Below, piece by piece: positions 35,343 to 43,449 of a stretch of 64,000 nucleotides of DNA. The notes beneath the pieces were generated by a model. It ran no database searches. It had not been told where the DNA came from and saw only the letters and a list, made by a program, of their open reading frames with translations. A program made the position numbers and the translations under genes. The DNA comes from Saccharopolyspora hirsuta (GTDB taxonomy: Bacteria > Actinomycetota > Actinomycetes > Mycobacteriales > Pseudonocardiaceae): contig NZ_VWPH01000004.1 in the NCBI RefSeq assembly GCF_008630535.1, positions 124,001-188,000 on the forward strand, given 5' to 3'. Position 1 is the first letter of the stretch, and each line of letters starts with the position of its first letter.

Positions 35343-36349
35343 CCGAGCAGATCCTCGACGTGCAGGACGTCACCAAGCACTACCGCAAGCGCGGCGGCGG
35401 CCGGTTCGGGCTCGGCTCCGCCACCGTCAAGGCGGTCGACGGGGTGAGCCTGCAGCTGCACAAGGGCGAAGCGCTGGGCATCGTCGGCGAGTCCGGGTGC
35501 GGCAAGTCCACGCTGACCCGGCTGCTCACCGCGCTGGAGAAGCCCACCAGCGGGCACGTCCGCTACCGGGGCACCGACGTCCACCGCGCGAAGGGCGCCG
35601 AGCGGACCCGGATGCGCCGCAACATCCAGATGGTGTTCCAGGATCCCTACGCCTCGCTCAACCCGCGCAAGACCGTCGGTTCGATCCTGGCCGAGCCGTT
35701 CCGCATCCACCGCGACGCGGTGCCCGGGACGGGGCTGCGGCCGCGGCTGGAGCAGCTCCTCGAGCAGGTCGGCCTGCGACCGGACCACCTCGACCGGTAC
35801 CCGCACGAGTTCTCCGGCGGCCAGCGCCAGCGCATCGGCATCGCCCGCGGCATCGCGCTGAACCCGGAGGTGCTGATCTGCGACGAACCGGTCTCCGCGC
35901 TCGACGTCTCGGTTCGCGCGCAGGTCCTCAACCTGCTCGCCGAACTGCAGCGCGAGCTGTCGCTGACGGTGGTGTTCATCGCGCACGACCTCGACGTGGT
36001 GCGGCACTTCTGCGACCGGATCGCCACGATGTACCTGGGGCGGGTGGTCGAGGAGGGCGACTGCGACGCGGTCTACGACCACCCCGCGCACCCGTACACC
36101 CGGGCGCTGCTCTCCGCGATCCCGCGCCCAGGCTTCGACGACGAACCGGAGCAGGAGCGCATCGTCCTCGAAGGCGACCCGCCGTCGCCGATCGCACCGC
36201 CACCCGGCTGCCCGTTCCACACCCGCTGCTGGATGGCCCGCCCGGACTGCGCGACCACCGTCCCAACAGGACACGACCTGGGCGAGGGCCACGTCTCGCA
36301 CTGCCACTTCGCCCCCGAAGTCGCCCTCGCCGACCCCGCGAAGCGCTGA
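35339..36349 (+). CDS. ABC importer ATPase, DppF/OppF type
   Basis: 336-aa ATPase partner: KHYRKRGG at the N-terminus, Walker A GESGCGKSTLTR, Q-loop MVFQDPYASLNPRKTV, signature FSGGQRQRIGIARGIA, Walker B VLICDEPVSALDVS, H-loop IAHDLDVV, and the C-terminal HPYTRALLSAIPRP with CPFHTRCWMARPDC. GTG start overlaps the DppD-type stop (GTGA). Last gene of the importer operon, followed after 24 bases by a large hairpin. Confidence 0.95.
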   Translation: MTEQILDVQDVTKHYRKRGGGRFGLGSATVKAVDGVSLQLHKGEALGIVGESGCGKSTLTRLLTALEKPTSGHVRYRGTDVHRAKGAERTRMRRNIQMVFQDPYASLNPRKTVGSILAEPFRIHRDAVPGTGLRPRLEQLLEQVGLRPDHLDRYPHEFSGGQRQRIGIARGIALNPEVLICDEPVSALDVSVRAQVLNLLAELQRELSLTVVFIAHDLDVVRHFCDRIATMYLGRVVEEGDCDAVYDHPAHPYTRALLSAIPRPGFDDEPEQERIVLEGDPPSPIAPPPGCPFHTRCWMARPDCATTVPTGHDLGEGHVSHCHFAPEVALADPAKR

Positions 36350-36372
36350 CCACCGCTCCCCGGCCCGCGTGA

Positions 36373-36420
36373 GGTCGTGAGTGCGTAACAGTGTTCCAGC
36401 GCTGTTTCGCACTCACGACC
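36373..36420 (+). terminator. Long palindromic hairpin after the ABC importer operon
   Basis: Arms 36373-36385 and 36408-36420 pair perfectly over 13 bases (GGTCGTGAGTGCG), then after one mismatch AACAG/CTGTT pair again. It starts 24 bases after the importer stop and may serve as a terminator; similar GTGAGTGCG-type palindromes recur in actinomycete intergenic DNA. Confidence 0.65.
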
Positions 36421-36643
36421 ACTGCAGCACACAACGACCCGCATGACCGTGTGACGACCTGCAGGTCCTGCGGCGAGTTCTCGGCGCGGCCCGACGCACG
36501 TTCGGTTGTTCCTGCGGGTGACTTCCGCGATTTCAGTGAGGTTTTTCCAACCTCGTTCTGCGTGGCGGTGCCGGTGGCGGAACCTCAGCGCCCGCCTGGA
36601 CTCCGGGTGCCCTGACTGATATATGACCCGATACACGGCGTCA
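36421..36643. other. Non-coding stretch with isolated TATATCAGT site
   Basis: No supported gene. At 36615-36625 it reads ACTGATATATG, the reverse complement of the TATATCAGT element found in the one-carbon block, but no start codon with homology lies nearby. Together with the flanking hairpin and repeat it makes up the 603-base gap 36350-36952. Confidence 0.4.
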
Positions 36644-36842
36644 GGGCCGTCCTCGCCGGAAGGAACCCCAGAGGGGTGGGCACCGTGAACCCGCGGCGGT
36701 GCAAGCTGCGAGGGTGGGCTATGCGCCTGCGGCGCATGCGACACCTTGCGATCGGTGCCGGACGCCCTTCGCGGCTGCGGTCCACGGACAGGATGAACAA
36801 GTTCAATGGAAATCGGACCTCCGATTTCCATTGAAATCGCGG
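36644..36842. repeat. Interspersed repeat, family 2, copy E
   Basis: Aligns with the reverse complement of 20281-20459: shared blocks GGGCCGTCCTCGCCGGAAGG, TGCGAGGGTGGGCT, GCGACACCT and CTTCGCGGCTGCGG in the same order. It ends in a perfect 16-base inverted repeat (36802-36817 with 36820-36835, 2-base loop) with core TTTCCATTGAAA. Copies differ by small insertions that shift reading frame, so it is probably non-coding. Confidence 0.75.
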
Positions 36843-36952
36843 AACTCCGGGCAGGACAAGCCGATCCGCACGTGTCCAGCTGATGATCGACCGGTGATTC
36901 GCTCGCGACGTCGGCCTGTCGCGCCCGCCGAGGGCGGCGGGCGCGGCACCGG

Positions 36953-38131
36953 TCAGGAACGGCCGGGCTTCTCGAAGTGGTCGAGCAGCGCGGTGTCGGG
37001 CGGGGTCACCTCGACCGGAATTCCGCCGTTGCAGAGGGATTCCGTCGCCGCGCAGCCGGTGGCGACCGCTTCCCGGGCCGCGATCGGCGAGGTGACGGTC
37101 GGGACGTCGGCGCGCACGAACTCCAGGAACTCGGCCACGATGCGCGGGTCGGCGCCGCCGTGCCCGCCGCTGGCGCGCTCCACCTCCACCACCCGGTCGG
37201 CCTCCGGGGCGTAGCCGCGGTGCCTGCGGTTCCACACCTTGACCACCGCTCCGTCGCCGTCGCCGAAGTTCTCCAGGCGGCCCTCGGTGCCGATCACGGT
37301 GTAGTTGCGCCAGTAGTCCGGGGTGTAGTGGCACTGCTGGTAGCTGGCCAGCACGCCGTTGTCCAGCTGCAGGTTGACCAGGTTCAGGTCCTCGACGTCG
37401 ACCACCGGGTTGAGGCCGGTCTGGCTCAGCGGCGGCCAGTTCCGCTCGTACTCGGCCCAGTCGTGGCCCGTCTTGTAGGTCTCCTGCGCGTTGCGGTCGG
37501 TGATGTCGCCGTAGACGGTCAGGGCGCCCATCGCGTTGACGCGCCTGCTGTAGCCGTCGGCCAGCCAGTGCAGGACGTCGATGTCGTGCGCGCCCTTCTG
37601 CAGCAGCAGGCCGGTGCTCTTGCTCCGGTCGGCGTGCCAGTCCTTGAAGTAGAAGTCGCCGCCGTGCCCGACGAAGTGGCGGCACCAGATCGACTTCACC
37701 CCGCCGATCGCGCCGGAGGTGATGAGGTCGCGCATGGTGCGGATCACCGGCATGTGCCGCATGTTGTGCCCGACGTAGAGCTTGCCGCCGGTGCGCTGCG
37801 CGGCGGCCAGGACGCGGTCGCAGCCCTCGGCGCTGATCGCCAGCGGCTTCTCCAGGTAGACGGCGACCCCGGCCTCCAGGCAGCGGATCGCGTGCTCCTC
37901 GTGCAGGTGGTCGGGGCTGACCACGAACACCGCGTCCAGCTCGCACGCCAGCAGCTCGTCGAGCGTGCTCGTCCGCCGGACGTCGCCGTCGTAGCGCTGC
38001 GCGGCGGCCGCGGCGCGCTCCGGGTCCGGATCGCAGACCGCGACGATCCGCGACCCCGCACCGGGCTGGTGGGCGTGATCGGCGATGCCCACCCGGAGCC
38101 CGCACCCGAGCACACCTGTCCTGAGGTCCAT
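36953..38131 (-). CDS. Gfo/Idh/MocA-family oxidoreductase
   Basis: 392-aa NAD(P)-dependent dehydrogenase. N-terminal Rossmann fold (TGVLGCGLRVGIADHAH, then VAVCDPDPERAAAAA), the family EKP motif in VYLEKPLAISAEGCDRVL (about residues 93-110), and a C-terminal alpha/beta domain with KGAHDIDVLHWLA containing the H-x-x-D catalytic-type pair. Such enzymes act on sugars, inositols or their derivatives; substrate unknown. ATG at 38131 has GGGAAGG upstream. A lone gene 82 bases after an AraC gene on the same strand. Confidence 0.9.
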   Translation of the reverse strand: MDLRTGVLGCGLRVGIADHAHQPGAGSRIVAVCDPDPERAAAAAQRYDGDVRRTSTLDELLACELDAVFVVSPDHLHEEHAIRCLEAGVAVYLEKPLAISAEGCDRVLAAAQRTGGKLYVGHNMRHMPVIRTMRDLITSGAIGGVKSIWCRHFVGHGGDFYFKDWHADRSKSTGLLLQKGAHDIDVLHWLADGYSRRVNAMGALTVYGDITDRNAQETYKTGHDWAEYERNWPPLSQTGLNPVVDVEDLNLVNLQLDNGVLASYQQCHYTPDYWRNYTVIGTEGRLENFGDGDGAVVKVWNRRHRGYAPEADRVVEVERASGGHGGADPRIVAEFLEFVRADVPTVTSPIAAREAVATGCAATESLCNGGIPVEVTPPDTALLDHFEKPGRS

Positions 38132-38182
38132 GAGTCACCTTCCCGCACGGCCACGCACACCGAGACTGCACATGTTTGTCAC

Positions 38183-38202
38183 AAGCTGATTGTTTGCAGC
38201 TT
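38183..38202. promoter_or_regulatory. Inverted repeat upstream of the Gfo/Idh/MocA gene
   Basis: AAGCTG (38183-38188) and CAGCTT (38197-38202) with 8-base spacer, 52-71 bases upstream of the start, in an AT-richer patch. Candidate operator for an unidentified regulator. Confidence 0.4.
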
Positions 38203-38213
38203 ATATCGATCAC

Positions 38214-39065
38214 TTACGTGCAATCCACCCTATGTTCTCCGCCCCTACCCGCACCAGGCCAGGCGGTGTCGTCGGCGGCCAGCCAGGGCTCGTCCGCCGC
38301 GGCGGCCGGGGTGGTGCCGGTGAACGCGCGGACGTCGTGGTGCAGGTGGGACTGGTCGGCGTAGCCGCCCTCCGCAGCCACCTGCGCGGGGCCGTGCCCG
38401 CGAACCAGCCGGTGGACGGCGCGGTCGAAGCGGACCAGCATGGCGGCGCGCTTCGGGGTCAGGCCGATCTGCGCGCCGAACCGCGACCACAGGCGCTGCC
38501 GACTCCACCCGGTCCGGTCCGCGAGATCCCGCACCCGCGCCCGACCACGGCTGGCGATGATCTGCCGCCACACCCAGGCCACCTCGGGCTCGACCTCCCG
38601 GCCCGCACGAAGCCGACCGGACAGCTCCGCGTCGATCAGGGCGAACCGCTCCTGCCAGGACTTCGCCTGGTTCAACCGCTCCCGCAACCGCAGCACGTCC
38701 GAACCCCACAGGTCGTCGAGACCGATGACGTTCCCCCGCAGCTCTGAGAGCGGGAGTCCGAGCACGGGATGCGCGACGAGCGGGGACAGCCGGATCTGAA
38801 CGCACGCGATGCCCTCGGCGCGCACTCGGAAGGCACCGAAGGCGAGCCCGGCCGCCAGGCTCCCCGCCCGCGTCCGGCCGGTCTCGCCGTGGATGTCGAA
38901 CGTGCGGTCGCCGAACTCGACGCCCACGGTGACGGCCGGGTGCGGGATGGCCCGGATCCCGACCGGGCCGCGGATGCGGAACCCCGCCATGTCGACCCCG
39001 GGCAGCGCGACCCGCGGCGGCCGCGCGATCTCCCAGCCAGCGGTGGGATCTGCCGTTCGTCGCAC
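38214..39065 (-). CDS. AraC-family transcriptional regulator
   Basis: 283-aa protein whose C-terminal third is an AraC/XylS double helix-turn-helix: VRDLADRTGWSRQRLWSRF, IGLTPKRAAMLVRFDRAVHR, VAAEGGYADQSHLHHDVRAF and TGTTPAAA (residues about 175-265). The N-terminal 150 residues are a divergent sensor domain. The GTG at 39063-39065 is the best start available, but no clear ribosome site precedes it; an internal ATG (MAGFRIRG) about 25 codons later is possible. Divergent from the alpha/beta-hydrolase gene, 93 bases away, so that operon is the likely target. Confidence 0.88.
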   Translation of the reverse strand: MRRTADPTAGWEIARPPRVALPGVDMAGFRIRGPVGIRAIPHPAVTVGVEFGDRTFDIHGETGRTRAGSLAAGLAFGAFRVRAEGIACVQIRLSPLVAHPVLGLPLSELRGNVIGLDDLWGSDVLRLRERLNQAKSWQERFALIDAELSGRLRAGREVEPEVAWVWRQIIASRGRARVRDLADRTGWSRQRLWSRFGAQIGLTPKRAAMLVRFDRAVHRLVRGHGPAQVAAEGGYADQSHLHHDVRAFTGTTPAAAADEPWLAADDTAWPGAGRGGEHRVDCT

Positions 39066-39158
39066 GCATCGAACGTACCGAGCGGCGCGGACATTTCTCC
39101 AAGACCCGCCGCGCCCGCAGCGGAAAAGTGGTGCCCCGCAACGACGAACGGAGGCCCT

Positions 39159-40094
39159 GTGAACAAGACGATCACCCCGCGCGCTCGCCGCCGGTGGATC
39201 GCGGTGCTGACCGCGGGCGGGCTCGCCGCCCTGCTCGCGTGGAACTCGGTGGCGGTGCGCGGGGAAACCGCCGAAGCCACCGGCGAGCAGATCGTGCGCC
39301 TGCCCGGTGGGGACATCCACGTCGTGCAGAGCGGTCCGTCCGACGCACCCGCGGTGGTCCTGCTGCACGGCCTGGCCGGTTCGACGACGTGGTGGGAACC
39401 GGTGCTGCCAGCGCTCCGAGACCTGCACGTAGTACGGGTGGACCTGCTCGGGCACGGCACATCGGCGAAACCGACCACCGGCTACGGCATAGCCGAGCAA
39501 GCCGACCGGGTGGGTGCGGTGCTCGATCGGCTCGGAGTGCGCCGAGCGACCGTCGTCGGTCATTCCACCGGCGGCGCGGTCGCCACGTCGCTGGCCGAGC
39601 GACGCCGCGACCTGGTCGCCGCAGTCGCCCTGATCGACAGCGGCCCGCGCGCGGACGCGTTCCTCGGCGAGAGCATCGCCGCCGACCTCATGACCACCCC
39701 GGTGGTGGGCGAGCTGCTCTGGCGACTGCGCACCGATGGCATGCTCCGCAACGCGCTGAGCACCGCTTTCACCCGCGATGTCCGGATCCCCGAGCAGCTC
39801 GTCACCGACGTCCGGGGCATGACCTACCGCGGCCTCACCGCGACCGACGAGGCGGTCGACGAGTTCCTGGCGGAACGGCAGCTCCCCGACCGGCTCGCCG
39901 CCGCGGACCTGCCGACCCTGGTTCTCTTCGGAGCCCAGGACCGGCGGTGGCAGCCCTCGTCCGCGCAGGACTACCGCCGGATCCCCCGCGCTCAGATCGA
40001 GATCCTCGACGGCGTAGGCCACACCCCCATGTTCGAGGCCCCGGACATCACCGGCGCCGTCCTGCGCGATTTCGCCGAGACCGCTCCGCGCTGA
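39159..40094 (+). CDS. Membrane-anchored alpha/beta hydrolase
   Basis: 311-aa hydrolase with one N-terminal hydrophobic segment (RWIAVLTAGGLAALLAWNS) that should anchor it or act as a signal peptide. The fold is shown by VVLLHGLAGSTTWWEPVLP (oxyanion region), the nucleophile elbow VVGHSTGGAVA, the acid in LVLFGAQDRRW and the histidine in GVGHTPMFE, so the triad is complete. GTG start at 39159 has GGAGG upstream. Paired with an SDR gene 45 bases downstream and divergent from an AraC gene. Substrate unknown; an ester or lactone is typical. Confidence 0.88.
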   Translation: MNKTITPRARRRWIAVLTAGGLAALLAWNSVAVRGETAEATGEQIVRLPGGDIHVVQSGPSDAPAVVLLHGLAGSTTWWEPVLPALRDLHVVRVDLLGHGTSAKPTTGYGIAEQADRVGAVLDRLGVRRATVVGHSTGGAVATSLAERRRDLVAAVALIDSGPRADAFLGESIAADLMTTPVVGELLWRLRTDGMLRNALSTAFTRDVRIPEQLVTDVRGMTYRGLTATDEAVDEFLAERQLPDRLAAADLPTLVLFGAQDRRWQPSSAQDYRRIPRAQIEILDGVGHTPMFEAPDITGAVLRDFAETAPR

Positions 40095-40139
40095 TGCGGG
40101 AGAATCCGCCGGGAAAGCAGCCGATCGGAGAGGCGAAGA

Positions 40140-40934
40140 ATGCGCATCGACCTCAGCGGGAAGACAGCCCTCGTCACCGGATCCTCGGCGGGCATCGGTT
40201 TCGCCATCGCGCGCGGTCTCGCCGCGGCCGGGGCCGACGTCGTCGTCAACGGCCGCACGGAGCGGACCGTCACCGACGCCGTCGACCGGATCCGCCAGGA
40301 GGTCCCGGAGGCGGTGGTCCGCGCGGCCGCGGCCGACGTGACCACCGAGGACGGTGCCAGCCGGGTCGTGGAGCTGGCCGGAGACGTCGACGTCCTGGTC
40401 AACAACCTCGGGATCTTCGGCGCGACCCCGGCGCTGGAGATCACCGACGACGACTGGCGGCGCTACTTCGAGGTCAACGTCCTCGCCGCGGTGCGGCTGA
40501 CCCGCCTGCTGCTGCCCGCGATGGTCGACCGGGGCTGGGGGCGGGTGCTCAACATCGCCAGCGACTCCGCCGTCGTCATCCCCGAGGAGATGATCCACTA
40601 CGGGATGAGCAAGACGGCGCTGCTGTCCGCCTCCCGCGGTTTCGCCAAGGCCGCCGCCGGAACGGGCGTGACGGTCAACTCGGTCATCGCCGGTCCGACC
40701 CACACCGGTGGTGTGGAGGACTTCGTCTACCAGCTCGTCGACCGCTCCCTGCCCTGGGAGGAGGCGCAGCGCGAGTTCATGCGCGCGAACCGGCCGCAGT
40801 CGCTCCTGCAGCGGCTGATCGAACCCGAGGAGATCGCCAACATGGTCGTCTACCTCGCCTCCCCGCTCGCCTCGGCGACCACGGGCGGGGCCGTGCGCGT
40901 CGACGGCGGCTACGTCGACTCGATCCTGCCCTGA
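40140..40934 (+). CDS. Short-chain dehydrogenase/reductase
   Basis: 264-aa SDR: cofactor motif TGSSAGIGFAIARGLA (TGxxxGIG, residues 13-28), NNLG, catalytic Ser in NIASDSAVV, YGMSK active-site Tyr-Lys, and C-terminal RVDGGYVDSI. The lack of an acidic residue right after beta-2 (VVNGRTER) favours NADP. It resembles 3-oxoacyl-ACP-reductase-like SDRs but the substrate is not defined. Cotranscribed with the alpha/beta hydrolase; convergent with the next MFS gene, 8 bases between stops. Confidence 0.9.
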   Translation: MRIDLSGKTALVTGSSAGIGFAIARGLAAAGADVVVNGRTERTVTDAVDRIRQEVPEAVVRAAAADVTTEDGASRVVELAGDVDVLVNNLGIFGATPALEITDDDWRRYFEVNVLAAVRLTRLLLPAMVDRGWGRVLNIASDSAVVIPEEMIHYGMSKTALLSASRGFAKAAAGTGVTVNSVIAGPTHTGGVEDFVYQLVDRSLPWEEAQREFMRANRPQSLLQRLIEPEEIANMVVYLASPLASATTGGAVRVDGGYVDSILP

Positions 40935-40942
40935 CCGGCGCA

Positions 40943-42247
40943 TCAGATCCCGAGGCGCACCACCGCCGCGATCAGCGCCAGCAGCCCGGCGGCCATGAGC
41001 ACGGCACTTGCGACCGCCCGCAGCTCGGGTCGACGGGTCACCGCCCACACCAGCAGGAGCCCGGTGGCCAGCACCGCGCCCAGGACGCACACCCCGCCCC
41101 ACCCGGCTCGGGCGTGGACCGCCCCGGCCAGGGCCAAGCCGATCGCGCCACCGGCGAAGTAGCACGTCATGTACGCGGAGGTGATGCGCCCGCGCGCTTC
41201 CGGGCGCAGCGCGTAGATCAGCGACTGGTTGGCGATGTGCACGCCCTGGTGCGCCAGGTCCAGCAGGACGATCCCGGCGATCAGCAGGACCAGGTGGTGC
41301 GCGCCCAGCAACAGCAGCCCCCAGGACGCGATCAGCGCGACCGCGCCGACGATCGTGGTGTGCGTCGTCAGTCCGCGGTCCGCCAGCCTCCCGGCGAGCT
41401 GCGCGGCGACAGCACCCGCGGCGCCGAACAGGCCGACCAGCCCGATCTCGTCCTCCGACCAGCCGAAACCAGGTCCGGACAACAGGAAGGCCAGCGAGGT
41501 CCAGAGCACGCTGAAGCAGGCGAAGGCCAGCATCCCGATCACCGCGCGCACCCGCAGGACCGGCTCCTCGACCAGCAGCCGGGCGGTGGAGCGGATCAGC
41601 TCCGGATAGCTCGACGCCGCGGTTCCCCGGAACTGCGGGAGCGCGCGGTGCAGGACCGCGGTGAGGACGAGCATGGCCAGCGCGGCAACCCAGTAGATCG
41701 TCCGCCACCCCCCGGTGGTGGCCAGCGCTCCGGACGCGGTGCGGGCGAGGAGCATGCCCAGCACCAGACCGGTCATCACGGTCCCGACGACCCGGCCGCG
41801 CTGGCGCGGCGAGGCGAGGTCCGCGGCGAACGGCACGAGGATCTGCGCCGTGACCGACAGCAGACCGGTCAGCGCGGTACCGACCAGCAGCAGGGCGCCG
41901 TTCGGGGCGATCGCGGTCAGCACCAGCGAGATCGACGTCGCCAACGTCAACCCGCACACCAGGCGACGGCGTTCCAGCAGATCGCCCAGCGGCAGCAGGA
42001 GCACCAGCCCCAGCGCGTAACCGACCTGGGCGACCGTGACGACGAGCGACGCCGACGTGGCAGTCATGCCCAGGTCGCGGGCGATGGTGTCCAGCAGCGG
42101 CTGGGCGTAGTAGTTGGCCGCCACGCACAGACCGACGGCGGCTGACATGAGCAGGACCGTGCCGCGCCCCGGGCCGTCGGCGGTGCGCGGGCGGACCTTC
42201 GGTGCGGCGTTGTGGAGCGGCGGCTGCTGAGCAGCGGAGGGAGCCAC
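40943..42247 (-). CDS. MFS transporter (DHA-type drug/metabolite efflux)
   Basis: 434-aa permease with about 12 transmembrane segments: AANYYAQPLLDTIARDLGMT at TM1, PLGDLLERRRLV in the TM2-3 loop, GRVVGTVMTGLVLGMLLART in TM5. These are features of the YnfM-like/EmrD-like efflux branch. GTG start at 42247 follows GGAAGG; the N-terminal 38 residues before TM1 are polar. Divergent from a LysR gene which probably controls it, with a 10-base inverted repeat between. Confidence 0.87.
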   Translation of the reverse strand: MAPSAAQQPPLHNAAPKVRPRTADGPGRGTVLLMSAAVGLCVAANYYAQPLLDTIARDLGMTATSASLVVTVAQVGYALGLVLLLPLGDLLERRRLVCGLTLATSISLVLTAIAPNGALLLVGTALTGLLSVTAQILVPFAADLASPRQRGRVVGTVMTGLVLGMLLARTASGALATTGGWRTIYWVAALAMLVLTAVLHRALPQFRGTAASSYPELIRSTARLLVEEPVLRVRAVIGMLAFACFSVLWTSLAFLLSGPGFGWSEDEIGLVGLFGAAGAVAAQLAGRLADRGLTTHTTIVGAVALIASWGLLLLGAHHLVLLIAGIVLLDLAHQGVHIANQSLIYALRPEARGRITSAYMTCYFAGGAIGLALAGAVHARAGWGGVCVLGAVLATGLLLVWAVTRRPELRAVASAVLMAAGLLALIAAVVRLGI

Positions 42248-42325
42248 GGCTTTCCTTCCGGGAGTTCCGATGGGTGGGCTCGGTGCTGGTCGGATCCGGC
42301 CTCGCGCCGATGCTCTCCCGGTTCG

Positions 42326-42381
42326 CATCCATCGTTCCAACAGGTTGTTGCCATGGAACCGATCGGGGATCACGATGGATG
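42326..42381. promoter_or_regulatory. Widely spaced inverted repeat before lysR
   Basis: CATCCATCGT (42326-42335) and ACGATGGATG (42372-42381), perfect 10-base arms with 36 bases between, in the divergent MFS/lysR region. Candidate LysR binding region; the right arm ends just before the preferred lysR start at 42383. Confidence 0.45.
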
Positions 42382-42382
42382 G

Positions 42383-43255
42383 GTGGAACTCCGCCAGCTC
42401 GCCTACGCCGTCGCGGTCGCCGAGACCGGCAGCTTCACCCGGGCCGCGCAACGCTGCTTCGTCGTCCAGTCCGCGCTCAGCGAGCAGATCGCCCGGCTGG
42501 AGAGCGAGCTGGGTGTCCGGCTGTTCGAGCGCACCAGCCGCCGCGTCCAGATCACCCCGGCCGGTGAGGGGTTCCTGGGACCGGCCCGGGAGGCGCTGGC
42601 CGCTGCCGAGCGCGCCCGCAGCGAAGCGGTGGCCCGCAGCAGCGAGATCCGGGGCAGCCTGGTCATCGGCAGCATCGCCCCGCTCACCGCGGTGAACCTG
42701 CCCGACCTGCTGGCCGCCTACCGGGAGAGGCACCCGGCGGTTCGGGTGACCTTGCGCTCCTCCCTGGTCAGGGACCAGCTGCAGCAGGTCCGCGAGCGCA
42801 CCTGCGACGTCGCCTTCGTCGACATCGGTCCGGGTGAGCTCCCGCGCGGGTTCGCCGGGCGCGTGCTCCGCAACGACGACCTCGTCGCCATCGTCCCGCG
42901 CGGCCACCGGCTGGCCGGGGCCGCCGAGGTCACGCCCGCGCAGCTGGCGGAGGAGGACATGGTCGACATGCCCCTCCGCTCCGGCATCCGGGGCCACAAC
43001 GACGCCGCGTTCGCCGCGGCCGGGGTCACCCGCAACGTGGCCTTCGAGGCCGACACCACGGCGATGCTGGAACAGCTCGTCGCGCGCGGCCTGGGGCTCG
43101 GCGTGGTCTTCGCCGCCGTCGCCGCCCGGATGCCCACCGTGGACAGCGTTCCGACGGTCGGGATCGCACCGCGCACGGTCCAGGCGGTGTCGCTCGCGTC
43201 CGGCATCTCCCCCGCCGCGCGGGCGTTCCTGGAGCTGCTGGACGAACAGCGGTGA
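42383..43255 (+). CDS. LysR-family transcriptional regulator
   Basis: 290-aa regulator: helix-turn-helix VELRQLAYAVAVAETGSFTR, AAQRCFVVQSALSEQIARLE, LGVRLFERTSRRVQITPAG (residues 1-65) and an effector domain. The GTG at 42383 yields the standard LysR start; an ATG at 42353 would add ten residues (MEPIGDHDGW) and is the alternative. Divergent from the MFS efflux gene. The effector is unknown. Confidence 0.9.
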   Translation: MELRQLAYAVAVAETGSFTRAAQRCFVVQSALSEQIARLESELGVRLFERTSRRVQITPAGEGFLGPAREALAAAERARSEAVARSSEIRGSLVIGSIAPLTAVNLPDLLAAYRERHPAVRVTLRSSLVRDQLQQVRERTCDVAFVDIGPGELPRGFAGRVLRNDDLVAIVPRGHRLAGAAEVTPAQLAEEDMVDMPLRSGIRGHNDAAFAAAGVTRNVAFEADTTAMLEQLVARGLGLGVVFAAVAARMPTVDSVPTVGIAPRTVQAVSLASGISPAARAFLELLDEQR

Positions 43256-43375
43256 TCTGGCAGCGCCCGCTCGGAACCCCGAGTGGCGGCGCGGATTCCA
43301 CGAGCACGTCCTGACGACCGGCGCACACACCTATGAGGCGCGCGCAACTATCTGCCACATCACAATACGCATCGT

Positions 43376-43404
43376 TTGAAATAGTCCGCGTGTGCAACTA
43401 TTGT
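43376..43404 (+). promoter_or_regulatory. Predicted sigma-70-type promoter for the MFS-AKR unit
   Basis: TTGAAA (43376-43381), 17-base spacer, TATTGT (43399-43404): good match to -35/-10 consensus, 45 bases before the MFS start. GCAACTAT occurs at 43344-43351 and again overlapping the -10 at 43394-43401, exactly 50 bases apart, possibly regulator half-sites. Confidence 0.55.
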
Positions 43405-43449
43405 CGACGCCTGTAAGTCACACACGCATCCAGGCAGGAAGGCCTCGAC

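Noticed and set aside
36391..36615. 74-codon plus-strand frame in the gap after the ABC operon
   Set aside because: Its first codons lie in the terminator hairpin and the sequence shows no family features.
39066..42332. Very long N-terminal extension of the AraC frame
   Set aside because: The frame crosses antisense to the hydrolase and SDR genes; AraC homology is confined to 38214-39065.
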